Below are positions 1-10,146 of a DNA stretch of 64,000 nucleotides, in pieces. The stretch is taken from NCBI GenBank assembly GCA_023078555.1, contig CM041204.1, forward strand, positions 3,998,430-4,062,429, written 5' to 3'. Position 1 is the first letter of the stretch, and every line of letters begins with the position of its first letter. A program made the translations under genes and the position numbers. The stretch is from Ulva prolifera (lineage: Eukaryota > Chlorophyta > Ulvophyceae > Ulvales > Ulvaceae). Below the pieces are notes generated by a model, which ran no database searches, was not told the DNA's origin, and saw only the letters and a program-made list of their open reading frames with translations.

Positions 1-35
1 GGGCGGCTGGACCCGGTTTTTGCGGTGGACACCGT

Positions 36-284
36 GTGGCTGCACCGGCACCTGTGGTCCTGTATACTCAGCAATTGTACGTGTGGCGCAGGTTCAAGCA
101 TGGCGGCCGGGGCTGGACGAACGAGTTCAAGGCGAAGCGCGCGAACAGCACGGTGAAGGACGACCTGAAGAGCGAGGGGCAGATGCGCAAGGACGCGGAG
201 AAGAAGGCGCGCACGAAGCAGCACCTCCAGGCGAAGGCGAAGAACAAGGTGTCCAAGAAGAAGGGCAAGGGCAAGGGGCGGTGA
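36..284 (+). CDS. Last exon of a lysine-rich protein, 5' end off the window
   Basis: An open frame ends at a TGA at 282-284. The likely acceptor is GCGCAG before base 92, giving an exon that begins with FKHGGRGWTNEFKAKRAN and ends in a very basic tail (KKKGKGKGR). The tail is more than a third Lys/Arg with no Cys or hydrophobic segment, so a nucleolar or RNA/DNA-binding role is possible, but no family was recognised. The start lies upstream of the window or in an earlier exon. The open frame before base 92 is probably intron. Codon use is GC-rich like the other exons here. Confidence 0.5.
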   Translation: MAAPAPVVLYTQQLYVWRRFKHGGRGWTNEFKAKRANSTVKDDLKSEGQMRKDAEKKARTKQHLQAKAKNKVSKKKGKGKGR

Positions 285-1073
285 GCAGGCCCGCCTCGGC
301 TGCATGCCGCTGGGGCGCAGCACCTGTTGCAGCTCCGAAGCACGCAGCAGGCCCGCCTAAGCAGCACACTGCTGGGGCGCAGCAGGTGAAGCAGCTCTGA
401 TGCGCCTTCGTCACTCCTTCGATCATGTGTTTTGACTGGTGCCATGAGTGGTTGTGTGAAGGGTGAGTGAATTTTTTTGTAAGGTCTTGTTTGGTGGTGA
501 CTATGGACACCGTTTGCTAGACAAGCAGTCAGCGTTCAAGCTAGTGGAATATTCCCTCCTTGCCGCGTTCCACACAACCCTGTTTACAGACGGAGCATTT
601 GAACAGAACCGTGAGCGTATCGATCAACCTAGGCCTACTGCATCACCACATGTGGGTGCCTCAACAGCATGTTCCACCATTCCACAAACGAACATCTCCC
701 AGCAATATGATCGTATTCAAGGTGTAAGCAAGAGCACGGCAGAACGGCAAAGCGCAGTCCAAGCTATTGCAATCAAGGCCATCGACCCAAACATGCCACA
801 CAAGCACACTCGACCAGCACAATATCACGCCCTCCATGCCAATGGCCAGAGGTTGGCAATTACATCTCAGTACAAGCTGCGGACTTCAGGGCAAGCTGTA
901 CCCACCCAGTCATGCAAAGCACCTTGTCAGCACTGGCAGTGGCAAGGGCCCCTTAGTACGTGGTGCCCGGCAGGCGTGCTTATGTCGACGCCCGGAAACG
1001 GCCAAGCGCAGTAAATGGATACCACGAAGCTGTGTCATGAGTTGCAGCAGGCACAGTCCAACTCACGGCAGAG
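285..1073. other. Intergenic, no recognised gene
   Basis: Nothing convincing is seen. A plus-strand open frame at 463-1014 starts only at GTG, has lower GC than the real exons and no recognisable domain. TTACA at about 857 (TGTAA on the minus strand) could be the poly(A) signal of the minus-strand gene that ends at 1074. Confidence 0.4.
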
Positions 1074-2552
1074 CTAGGCTGGAGGGTCTTCATCGCGTTC
1101 TCGTCTGAGCTGTCGCGCCTGGCACACGTGGAATCGTGCGTCGGGCAACTCAGCTCTCTCAGCGGGCAGGTTGATGAGGCAGTTGGCGATGGACTGCCTC
1201 CACCTCATGAGCCTCCGTTCAAACCCAGGAGGACGCTCCTCATCCCGCTGATCCTCCTGATCACCTGGCCCGGGTGCCGACTCGGGGGCGCTGGCGCCTA
1301 TACTGCCCGCTGCTCCATCGATGTAGTAATCATCAGAGATCACGTGAGCTTCGTCATACACCTCACGGAAGTCATAGGCGCCTCTGGACACAGGCCACCC
1401 GACCAACTGCATCTCCACCTCAATCGCATCGTCCGCACCCGAGAGGAATGCAGGCACGACCACCGCGTACGCCTCCTTCAACGGCGGTGCATCACCGGGC
1501 TCCGTGTAGTCAGAGAACGCGGTGCGTGTGACACCTTGCTGCTCCTCACGATCGATCACGACCCTGCGCTCGCCGGGGCCTGGCAGGGTGCCAGCTAAAT
1601 CGAGCTCGGTGACATTGCAGGGGCCTGAGCCAAGGCTGCGGCCGCCTGGAGCTACGATCTGGCATCTGCACACTCCAAGCGGGTACATCGGGCTGGTGAC
1701 GCAGCCTGGCAGGTACCGCGTACTCTCACAGGATGCTAGTTGCACTTCATACTGCTCCGCGGTGGCGTCGCCGCCGGGGTTTCGCACCCCCCGCGTGCCT
1801 CGGGCCGGGCACCCTGAGCCCTCGCCTGCGATCTCCGCACAGCCGATATACGGAGATGGCACCGTGACATTCATGCTGTCAAGGGGCTCGAGCCGGCTGA
1901 CCGGAATTTCATATATGTTCTCCTTGACGAATTCACAGAACCTGGCAAGTGCTGTTCTGCGTGTGCTACACGTGAACAGCTGTCGGCTGCGAGCACTAGT
2001 CCCGGCCTTGCAGTGGCCAGAGCACACGCCTGTACCTGTTTTGCAGGTGACGATGGTGCAGGAGGGGCAGCGGGAGTACTTCACCGGACGGCGCCGGCCG
2101 TGGAGGAGGCTCCGCAGAGGAATATTTCCGCCAAACGGCCCCCCCAGCACCCCTATGGTGGCCTCAAACGCTGCTTGCTCCGCAGCCGAAGCTGGCCCCG
2201 TGACAATGGCTTTCTCCATCACAAACGGCGCTGCCGTGTAGTCTGCATGCCGCAGCTGCTGCTCCGAGGCGGGCCGGACAAAGTGGCTTCGCTGCGACCG
2301 TGGGATTGTTCCCGCTCCGGGTGTGGCCTGGTCGTGCTCAGGGAATTCGAGTGCGAGAGGTGTATAGGACTGGGGCTGGTCTTTCTCCCTGGCCGGGCCC
2401 CGGGCTGCGCTGGTGCGCATGTGAAAGGGCCCCTGCATGCCCTGCTGCACTGCCCGGACACCTGTGCTCTGGAGACCGAACGTCGCCAGCTCATAGATCA
2501 GGCCGACAAAGACAGCCTGGAGCATCAGCTTGAGCTGAAGCCTGTGGAGCAT
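1074..2552 (-). CDS. Cys-rich membrane/secreted protein, family copy 1
   Basis: Single-exon gene of 492 residues read from the ATG at 2552-2550; the frame is open further upstream, but this ATG aligns with the start of the paralogue at 11094-12629 (MLHRLQLKLMLQ versus MICKLQLKVMLQ). Residues about 8-27 are hydrophobic and act as a signal peptide or anchor. The core is cysteine-rich with motifs shared by both copies: CPSCTIVTC, CSGHCK, FTCS, YIGCA, CPARGTRGVR, STRYLPGC, YPLGVCRCQI and GPCNVTEL. The C-terminal third has SDYTEPGD, VVPAFLSGADD, an acidic stretch and a basic end RQLRRERDED. Conserved paired cysteines suggest an extracellular or lumenal disulfide-bonded domain. I recognise no named family. 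The two copies keep their frame while diverging, which supports a functional gene. Confidence 0.8.
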   Translation of the reverse strand: MLHRLQLKLMLQAVFVGLIYELATFGLQSTGVRAVQQGMQGPFHMRTSAARGPAREKDQPQSYTPLALEFPEHDQATPGAGTIPRSQRSHFVRPASEQQLRHADYTAAPFVMEKAIVTGPASAAEQAAFEATIGVLGGPFGGNIPLRSLLHGRRRPVKYSRCPSCTIVTCKTGTGVCSGHCKAGTSARSRQLFTCSTRRTALARFCEFVKENIYEIPVSRLEPLDSMNVTVPSPYIGCAEIAGEGSGCPARGTRGVRNPGGDATAEQYEVQLASCESTRYLPGCVTSPMYPLGVCRCQIVAPGGRSLGSGPCNVTELDLAGTLPGPGERRVVIDREEQQGVTRTAFSDYTEPGDAPPLKEAYAVVVPAFLSGADDAIEVEMQLVGWPVSRGAYDFREVYDEAHVISDDYYIDGAAGSIGASAPESAPGPGDQEDQRDEERPPGFERRLMRWRQSIANCLINLPAERAELPDARFHVCQARQLRRERDEDPPA

Positions 2553-2784
2553 ATTTGCCAGGTCGCACGAAGCCTTCGTCGATATGAGTATTGAATCAAT
2601 GGCCGAACTGGCTGCGGGGCGGGCGGTGCGGCTCGAGCTCGCTAGAGGATGCCACAGGCTGAGCAAGCTGAAGGCATACTCCAGCTGCTCTCAGAGGCAG
2701 CTTGAAGCCTCGGGAGGCGTGAAGTTCTGCGCGCCGGAGAGCACAGGCACCCTGCAGAAATGCGGCGAGTCATGGTTGGACCTT

Positions 2785-3880
2785 GTTTTGTGCGTTTCAA
2801 GGACGAAGCCGGAGTGGCTGGTAGCACGGCCAGGACAATGAGGAAGCACACGAACATCGCAAAGCACATGCGCCAGGAGAGCAACAGCCACCTTGAATCC
2901 GCCTGAACTCAGGGCCAAGGCACAACAAACACCTGCACACGGCACCCCGCACAGCCCGACAGGAACCCACCGTACACTCGGCCTCACACCCCCACACCAC
3001 ACCAATTTCAATTTAGATTTACTTTACTTTACACCCACCCCAACGCCCGCGTCCCCGCTCCACCCCCCACCACACGCACCCCCACGCGCGCACGCAACAC
3101 GGCCCCACCGCCCGCGCGGCTACGGCCGCCCAAGCTGGCAGCCCGGCCGGCCCGGCCCCATGCGCAAGCCGCCAGGGGGGCTCGCCCCCGCAGGCCCCCT
3201 GACCACCACGCAGCTTCCCAACCGCACCCGCCCCCCGCTGTAAGCCCGCACTCGGGCAGATCAGCCCAGAGCGGCGGAGCAACACGGGGTCCGTCAGCCG
3301 CAGACCCGCTCATGACAGAGCACGCCCAAGGCCCAGTACCCGCGCAAAGCGTCAGGCTGGCGGTGCGTGGCCGAGGAACCGCCTGAGCCGCAGGCAGGCA
3401 GCACCGACAGACCCAGAGAGACAGGCAGGCAGCACCGCAGGAGACAAACAGGGGCACCACACACTCTCGCAACCACCCGCATGCAACACAGACCACGCCA
3501 TACACACGGCAGCACCCACCCCCGCCGCAGCTAGACACACACAGGCCCCCGTATACGAACAGCCAAAGTGCTTGCCCCCTCAGGCTGGCCACACGCACCC
3601 CCACCTCCACATGCACCCCGGCCCACAGCTCGGCACCAGAGCCCCCAATGCATTCTCAGCACACGTTGAAAAGCCGACCACACACAGACACCCTCGATCA
3701 TCCCGGGGAGGCCCCGTCCTCTCCCGTCGAAACCCTCCCCGCCCATCAGCGCTGGCCCCCATACCCCAACACCCCCCCCTCACCCGAACACATGGACCCC
3801 CATTAGGATTCTCACACCCTGACCCTCCATCCCCTCCCTCCCTCCCCGTTGTAGACGTGTGTACAAGCTGTTCTTAGAGC
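2785..3880 (-). mobile_element. LINE-B-type 3'-end debris
   Basis: Reads on the minus strand. The segment at about 2790-2950 is a diverged copy of the tail at 59806-59930 (CGGTAGCACCGCCAGGAC-like core, followed by the AAGGCACAACAA stretch). The segment at 3060-3250 matches 3'-UTR sequence at 13700-13800 and 60060-60150. A further tail at about 3395-3460 is the reverse complement of 35560-35620. The remainder, up to the pyrimidine-rich 3780-3860, is C-rich and without a gene. No coding part remains. Confidence 0.6.
3004..3032 (+). mobile_element. Tail-C retroposon fragment
   Basis: TTTAGATTTACTTTAC at this site matches the 3' end of the copies at 33815-33904, 43509-43548 and, reversed, 14428-14516. 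It is an AT-rich island inside C-rich LINE-B debris, so it is a later, heavily 5'-truncated insertion. Confidence 0.5.
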
Positions 3881-4107
3881 GAGTGTGGCGGTGCCTTGAG
3901 TCGAGCAGCTAGTCGAGCTACATCGACACACGGTACCGTACCGGCAGTGTGACAGAAGAGTGAACGTTCACGGGTATGAACATACGCACAAGAACTTCTT
4001 GACCAGAAATCGGCAGAGATTTGAGGGATGTACCTCGGGTGCCTCGTTCGGTCCCACTGACTCGTCTGGTACACAATGCACCTCGGACGAGCCCGGGTGT
4101 ACTTTGG

Positions 4108-4160
4108 GATCGGATGAGATTCGGTTTTGGGGTTGTCTTCTCCCGTTCACTCTTTTGTAA
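4108..4160 (+). mobile_element. LINE-A 3'-end copy
   Basis: Diverged copy of the LINE-A tail, beginning CGGATGAGATTCGG and ending CACTCTTTTGTAA. Only about 53 nt of the 3' UTR are present. No clean target-site duplication is visible, consistent with age. Confidence 0.75.
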
Positions 4161-6068
4161 GCTCACGTTGGGATACCATCGGGACATCTCGAGATGTCAC
4201 ACAGATGTCACCGTCCCTGTGAATATAGGTCGATGTGCCACACTGATGTCACCGTCCCTGTGACCTGTGAACATATCTCGAGATAGATGTGGCTTCACGC
4301 ATACGCACAAACATACGAACCCGCTCTTTTCCAATGCTGGTTGAACATGGTTAATACGCATGTTTGCAGCGCTACCGCTGCAAGGGTTCCGCGGCCTTGC
4401 AAGCGCCCAAGAGCCGGCCTCTGGAATCATTACCTATAGCGTGCTACGACTCGGAACTCCGCAACGCTGAATCCTGATCGCCTTTATCTCGAAATTACTT
4501 GTTGCTGGTCAATGCCGGCCGGCTCTGGTGGGAACAATTCAAATGCTGCCCGTCCGTGACTCGATTTTGCGGACGCAGGCGTGCTCGTTCAGCTTGCAGT
4601 TGCAGGAGAAAGGATGCAGCTGTCAACCTGCTAGCGCTGTCAAGTTCTCCTGCTTGAGGTCGGCACAAATGTCCAAACATCCTGGTACAGCGCGCCACTG
4701 AGGCTCATGAGGGTGGTTAGTTGGCGCGGAGCTGCCCGTACGCGTGTCAATGCATTGGTGGCTCCGAACTCGGATCCTCGAGGCGGCGTTACAGGTACTT
4801 CTGTGCACAAGATCTTGTGCATCCTTGCAAGAGTGGATGCTCTCTGTGCAGAAGCATGCATGCTCTCTGTACGCATGCATGCATGCTGGGTCGGTTGACA
4901 CCCTTGCACTCTTCTGTGACACCTAGCTATGTGTAGAACTTTGTACGTGTACATGTGGCTCCTCGACTGTCGCAGGTCACACGAACAAGGCAGCAAGTAA
5001 ACCTTGCAGCTGGTCTCAGAAGGCTTGCTGTTGAATAAAACATGCATGTGCGCGGGTGGGCCCCGCTGTAGGCCTGGCTGCGTCTTCGTTCCTGAACCAG
5101 CTTGCTAGCTGACGTGGACGCAGCATCGGACGCCACCTCCAAACGGCTGCTCCGCGCGGACACGATGCCTGATCTTTCCAGGACGCGGTGGCCCACCAGG
5201 TACGCCCGGCTGCCCCGGCGAGGGAATGTCATGCGGGCAACGCGGTTATGCCGACCGCCTGAAGCCTGCATGCAGAGACCAAATCTGCATCTGCGCAGCC
5301 ATCGCAACGTGTCCGTTGACTTCTCATCTGACGTCTTACTCTCTACGCATGCAGCTACGAAGGGGGAGGGGGGGGGGGGGGGGGGGGGAGGGGGGGGGGG
5401 GGGGGGGGGGAGGGGGTTGGCCAAGAGGTCCAACGTGCTGACTCAGAAGGTCTTATGGACGGCGCACTGCGAGATGCTCGCAACAACCTCGACGATCGCA
5501 ACAACCTGGAGGGATTCACGGCATGTGAGCTCGAGGTGCACCTGCATGCAAGTCTCATGGATCCTCGAGGGGCCTGGTGCTGGCTGCATGGGGGGACGTT
5601 GCTGTCTAGTGGGGTCCACGATTCATCCTCACGGAGGAGATCACCATCATGATGACCGTGCTGGGGCGGGTTTCAGCCCGGCGTCCGCAGGTATCACTCT
5701 GTGGTGCCCGCGATGCTGGACGCTAGAGCTCGAATCCTAGGCGATTTGAGCAGCTCAACAATGATGGAGTGTGGCTTCAGACCAACGACGCGATGGTGAC
5801 CTCACTCTTGTAGGTTCAATATGTGTCTCATGCAGCCTCGCAACACGTGCACATGCATCAGCTGTCTGCCTGCTCGAGAGCCGAGCATCAAACTCCTCAC
5901 AGGCCAGTGCCCGAACGCTCAATATCATGCGCCACACTGGCAGCAGCCGCGTGGCGGTGGTCACAGTGTTTGCATCACTCTCATTCACCTCTGCATGGCC
6001 TGTTCTTCAGACATGGTGTTGCAACCCGTCCAACACTGTGTACAGATGGATTTTCGAAGCTGAACCCT
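4161..6068. other. Intergenic, poly-G tract
   Basis: No gene is recognised. GATGTCACCGTCCCTGTGA occurs twice at about 4204-4262. A nearly pure G tract with a few A interruptions spans about 5363-5416 and creates artificial glycine/proline frames on both strands. Open frames here are short, overlapping and unlike any family. Confidence 0.4.
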
Positions 6069-6084
6069 GCAATTCATGCAATGT

Positions 6085-6355
6085 GTTACAAGGACAAAGC
6101 AAGCGAGGCAGGTAGCACCGCAAGCAAGAACCAGGGGAACCGCACACCACGCAACAAGCCACACGCAGCACACACCAAAACACCCACGCAACGGCGGCAC
6201 CCGCGCAGCCACACAGCCACACATCCACACAGCCACACAGCCACACAGCCACACAGCCACACAGCCAGACAGCCACACAGCCACACACACGCCCACGCCC
6301 ACACGCCCACCCCCACCCGAACCCCGACCACCAGCCAGGCGCACGAGACCCGGAA
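6085..6355 (-). mobile_element. LINE-B tail insertion with 16-bp TSD
   Basis: Flanked by perfect direct repeats GCAATTCATGCAATGT at 6069-6084 and 6356-6371. On the minus strand the insert ends in TTTGTCCTTGTAAC, the LINE-B 3' end. It contains a CACACAGC microsatellite at about 6208-6290, part of this tail subtype's 3' UTR. The insert is 271 bp and has no coding sequence. Related tails are at 8150-8335 and 13400-13614. Confidence 0.88.
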
Positions 6356-6601
6356 GCAATTCATGCAATGTGCGGCAGCCACATGCAGTAGGCGATCACC
6401 CCTGCCTACTGCATGCATATGTGGCTGCCGCACATTCAGATTTCACTCCACAAACGCACGTTTCTCGACGATGTGACACTGCCTGGAGGTGTAAACATGA
6501 GCATGGCATGGCAAAGCAAACTACAAGCCAATACGACCAGAAGCATTGATCCGAAGATGAGACATGCACACACAATCAACCGCCACAATGGCATGGCCGA
6601 A

Positions 6602-8335
6602 GTGCTTGCTGGGCGGCCTTGGCTGCTTGTGTTTCCGGGGCTCGTGCGCCTGGCTGGTGGGCGGGGTTCGGGTGGGGGTGGGCGTGTGGGCGTGGGCGTG
6701 TGTGTTACAAAGGAAAAAGCCGGAGGGGCCGGTAGCACCGCCAGGACCAAAAGGGAGAGCACAAGAAACGCAATGCGCACGCAGCAGGAGAGCCACAGCC
6801 AACGCCAAGGCACAACAAGCACCCACACATCCCCACGCTCCCACACACCACCACACGAACCACACACGTGGGCGTGTGTGTTACAAGGACAAAGGCAGCA
6901 AGTCGGGCAGCACCGCGAAAGAAGCAAGCAGACGAAGCAAACACCAAGACACCCACGAAAATCTCACCCATCACCGGCGTAGCAAGCGACACAGATCCGC
7001 AGACCGCCAAGCACACACCCACACACCAGCACACACACGCACAGACCCACACACCCACAAATCCAAACCCACACACGCGCACGCACAAACCCCACGGCCG
7101 ACACACAACATCACAACCACCAGCACCACAACACCCGCCGCCGTACGACAGGGCCAAACCCAACACACTGCTGCCTGAGGCCGCCCATCATGGCCGCCCG
7201 ATTTCCGGGGGCCTCCCTGGCCCCAAGACCCACCCCCACCCCACCAAGCCACAGCATACCACGCCAGCCCGGCACACCGCCGCGCAGCCCCGCCGGCCCA
7301 CGCCGCACCGCACCTAGGACAATGCATCGCCCAAGCCGTTCCGCAGTCCCCGCACATGCCACCGAAGGCATCCCGCACACCCATCGGACCCGGCCCAGCT
7401 GGAGTCAGAGGCCGCAGGTCGGTGGCGTCAAGCGGACGGGGCGCCCAAGGGGCACCCCACCGCTCAGGCCGGATGGCCCGTAAGCGGCGAGAGGTCATCA
7501 GACGGGACTGTGAGTCCCGCCAAAACTGCCTTGCCCGCGTGACGTGCCATCGGCGGAGCTGCGGCGCGCACCTGGCGTGCCACTGCACGACAGAGCGTCG
7601 TCGAGAGATCGCGCATTGCGTTCTCCAGGAAACGCCGCCGAGAGGCCGCGCCAGACCCTGCAGCCACATCAACAAGCCTGTTGAGGAATGCAAAGGCGGC
7701 CGGGCCAACACGGCCGTACGTCTCATGCGTCAGCGGGACCAGCGTGAACGCGCCCGCGCCGGCCCGGCCGTACTTTTCGCATTTGCGCCGGTCGGCGGCC
7801 TCTGCCGAGGCACCGTCGCGGAGCGCCGCGGCGCTGACGTTCGAGGAAGCCAGCGGGTGGGTGACGCACACGTCGCCGATGACCGGCGCGCCCGGGAAGA
7901 ACGCGAGGATGTCGCCCCGCTGTGCGGGTCTGCGGGACCGGGGCACTGCCTGCGACGGGGCAGCTGGTGCTTGGACCGACTGCTGCGGTGCTTGCGGCAC
8001 TGCCTGCGCGGTGTGGGGGGCGGCCGCACCAGCGGGGGCTTCGGCACCGGTCGCCGTCGTGGCAGCACAGGAGGACGCAAGGACAGCCGCGTACGTGAGG
8101 GAAGAGGGTGCCTGGGCGCAATGGGAGAGAGCGGGCGCGACCGCGGCGGGGGCGGGGGCGTGGGCGTGTGTGTGGCTGTGTGGCTGCCAGTGTGTCCGGC
8201 GCGGGTGCTGCCGTTGCGTGGGTGTTTTGGTGTGCGCTTCGTGTGGCTTGCTGCGTGGCCATCGTGTACACATGTGCGGTTCCCCTGGTTCTTGCTTGCG
8301 GTGCTACCTGCCTCGCTTGCTTTGTCCTTGTAACA
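6602..8335 (+). mobile_element. Plus-strand LINE-B tail, split by nested minus-strand insertions
   Basis: A direct repeat of about 30 bp with one mismatch (containing CCGCCACAATGGCATGGCCG) flanks the whole block at 6571-6601 and 8334-8364. The outer element reads plus: its 5' piece (6602-6700) matches 13397-13480 and its 3' piece (about 8150-8335) ends CTTTGTCCTTGTAACAC. Between them lie minus-strand elements whose 3' ends start at about 6704 (TTACAAAGGAAAAAGCC) and 6888 (TTACAAGGACAAAGGC). Both inner junctions lie in GGGCGTGTGTG, suggesting that the elements favour one another's GT-rich 3' UTR as a target. Confidence 0.8.
6888..8140 (-). pseudogene. LINE-B: C-terminal end of ORF2 plus long 3' UTR
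   Basis: A minus-strand open frame ends at 7464 with SPLTGHPA. It contains VPLTHETYGRVGP, then LNRLVDVA and LENAMRDLSTTLCRA, a pattern repeated in the copies at 38124-38728 and 44873-45121, so I read it as the C-terminal end of a non-LTR retrotransposon polyprotein. The 3' UTR runs from 7463 to 6888 and is rich in GTGTGTGGGTG. Its last about 300 nt match 34796-35110. The element is 5'-truncated: reverse-transcriptase motifs are absent. The family assignment is by inference from copy number, truncation and duplications. Confidence 0.7.
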
Positions 8336-8364
8336 CAATCGACCGCCACAATGGCATGGCCGAA

Positions 8365-9207
8365 AGCGGCCAACAAATACAATGCAGTCTACGCTAACAG
8401 AAACATATACGACCAGCAGGCAGATCTCGTCTATGTTTCTGGCTACTAGTCATGGCCGTGCGAGACCTCGCTCCCGCAGGCCTAGGCCTACTAGTAGGGA
8501 CTTGACACCCTGCGAACTCTGCTTGACCGTCACGGTGTTGCCCTTTGTGGGTCTCCTGAAAGTGCTGGGGTACCGGTGAGCGAGCTCCCGCGGTGACAAG
8601 GTGACAAGTATACGTACGCCCGTCTTCCATCATCGCCGTCAGACGCTGTAAGCTCTTCGCAATGACCACCGTTCTGTTGTCGTGGCTCGAGCCACCACCA
8701 CCACCATCACCACGTACGTACGTATCACCACGTACCACCACGTATCACCACGTACGTATACGGCACGCCTCGAGCCACCACGCAAAGCACGAGGTGTGAC
8801 GGGATCCCCGTCATGACGCGTCACACCTCGTGCTTTGCGAACCCGTCATGACAAGCCGCTAGAGCCCCCAACAACACATGTTCAACAACAGCCATAATCA
8901 GTTAGTATCTACCCTCCTCCCATGCAAATATTGTGCATCTCCTGCACCTTGTCAATGCATTGACACGCTGCAGAAGCTTCCTGTCGAGGTCGACATTCAC
9001 CAGTGTCACTCATGTTGAGTTCGCATTGAGATCCACGAAGTACAGCCGTGTAGCTATATGTCCAGTCGACTCTGATTGTACAAAGGACCCACCCCTGTAT
9101 ACACTTCGCGCTTTGACGACGGTCATCGACATCGCGACCTCCATCTGCTTGCATCGTTTTCAGCCAACCGTGACAGTTCCCTGTAGCAATCAAAGAGCTC
9201 CTCCCCA
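8365..9207. other. Intergenic, hairpin, no gene
   Basis: Contains a CCACCACGTA-type simple repeat at about 8692-8760 and the hairpin annotated separately at 8781-8839. No coding region is supported. Confidence 0.4.
8781..8839. repeat. Perfect 21-bp inverted repeat (hairpin)
   Basis: Left arm 8781-8801 (starts CGCAAAGCACGAGG) is the exact reverse complement of 8819-8839. The 17-nt loop contains GGGATCCCC and CCGTCATGAC, and the latter recurs just outside at about 8843-8852. No gene lies immediately beside it. Confidence 0.85.
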
Positions 9208-9810
9208 ATGAAGTCGGAGAATGTGATACCCATTGTGATTTCAGTGGTCACATTCATTTTTACCTTGGTCACCACTGTGTACAATAGGTGGCGCCAGCAA
9301 AAGCGCCGTACAGAAGAAGTGCTCAGACTGTTTCGCGATCCCACGCAAGGGAGCCCCTTGTACAAGCTGACATGGATCGTAGATCATAAACATTATCCAT
9401 ACGTCTCACTTGATCTGTATGGCGAAACGCTACTTCTCGGTGAGAACCTGCGCGTAAAACCTGACGTCAGTGTCGACACTGCAGCGGCATGCCAGTGCAG
9501 CAGCGCAGCTGCAGCTGGCCATGGCGGGGATCCGCGGCCGGATATCGATGTCAAGCAGCAGGCAGGGGAGCTAGAGCGGACGAAGATATGCAGCCTGCGC
9601 AAGGCCCTTAATGAAGATTGTGCATGTATCCTGTCGGGCATTCTTGAAGAACTCAACTCGGGATTGGTATCGGTACGAGCAGTATACGGGGGTCAGCATT
9701 ACGTCCAGTACTTGCTGAACGAGCCTGCTGAGTGCTGGGTGCATAAGGCCTCTCACGAATCGACACTCGAAAAACTCCGAAGAAAAGTAGGGGGCGGGGG
9801 TTCACGTTAA
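9208..9810 (+). CDS. Small single-pass membrane protein, unknown
   Basis: Uninterrupted frame of 200 residues from the ATG at 9208. Residues about 6-25 (IPIVISVVTFIFTLVTTVY) form one membrane span, followed by a basic stop-transfer segment RWRQQKRR, so the N-terminus is probably lumenal or outside and the rest cytosolic, or it is a signal anchor. The body has LTWIVDHKHYPYVSLDLYG, an Ala/Cys-rich linker and ECWVHK near the end. I recognise no family. The last ten codons and the TAA lie in a perfect 23-bp hairpin (9777-9833), so the original C-terminus may have been changed by the event that made the hairpin. GC is lower than in the LRR and TMEM151 exons. Confidence 0.55.
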   Translation: MKSENVIPIVISVVTFIFTLVTTVYNRWRQQKRRTEEVLRLFRDPTQGSPLYKLTWIVDHKHYPYVSLDLYGETLLLGENLRVKPDVSVDTAAACQCSSAAAAGHGGDPRPDIDVKQQAGELERTKICSLRKALNEDCACILSGILEELNSGLVSVRAVYGGQHYVQYLLNEPAECWVHKASHESTLEKLRRKVGGGGSR

Positions 9811-9833
9811 CCCCGCCCCCTACTTTTCTTCGG
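9777..9833. repeat. 23-bp perfect hairpin spanning a stop codon
   Basis: Arms 9777-9799 and 9811-9833 are exact reverse complements (CCGAAGAAAAGTAGGGGGCG... on the left). The 11-nt loop ends in the TAA of the upstream gene. In RNA this would be a very stable 3'-end stem. It could also be the scar of a template-switch event. Confidence 0.88.
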
Positions 9834-9920
9834 AATACTCGAATTCGAAGCAGGACAGGTGTGGCATGGCTCTCCTGCAGGTTGCTGCAAGAACACATCA
9901 CAATCACTGATCCCTAGTTT

Positions 9921-9945
9921 TCTGCCGTTCACTCTTTTGTAACTA
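9921..9945 (+). mobile_element. 25-nt LINE-A micro-insertion with 21-bp TSD
   Basis: CCGTTCACTCTTTTGTAA, the last bases of LINE-A, sits between two perfect 21-bp direct repeats (9900-9920 and 9946-9966, beginning ACAATCACTGATCCC). The insert is no longer than its own duplication. This is the shortest LINE-A copy in the window. Confidence 0.9.
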
Positions 9946-10146
9946 ACAATCACTGATCCCTAGTTTGAGTGGCGTCATGCAGATGAGAGTCCGTACCTGC
10001 CGTCCATTGATGTATCATTCAGGCTAATACAACAGAGCAGAGTTGCCTGTGCAGGGACACCGAGGACGCGGGAGGTTGCTCTCCACTGAGCTCTAGACGA
10101 TGCATGTGCCACAGTGGCTCAACATGTCCAAGTGGTGTAGACGACA

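Noticed and set aside
463-1014. 183-codon plus-strand frame
   Set aside because: Starts at GTG, low GC relative to real exons, no domain and no paralogue.
5226-5441. Gly-rich and Pro-rich frames around 5363-5416
   Set aside because: Produced by a homopolymer G tract.
6208-6290. CACACAGC tandem repeat considered as a CRISPR-like array
   Set aside because: Simple microsatellite inside a LINE-B 3' UTR with no spacers; eukaryotic context.
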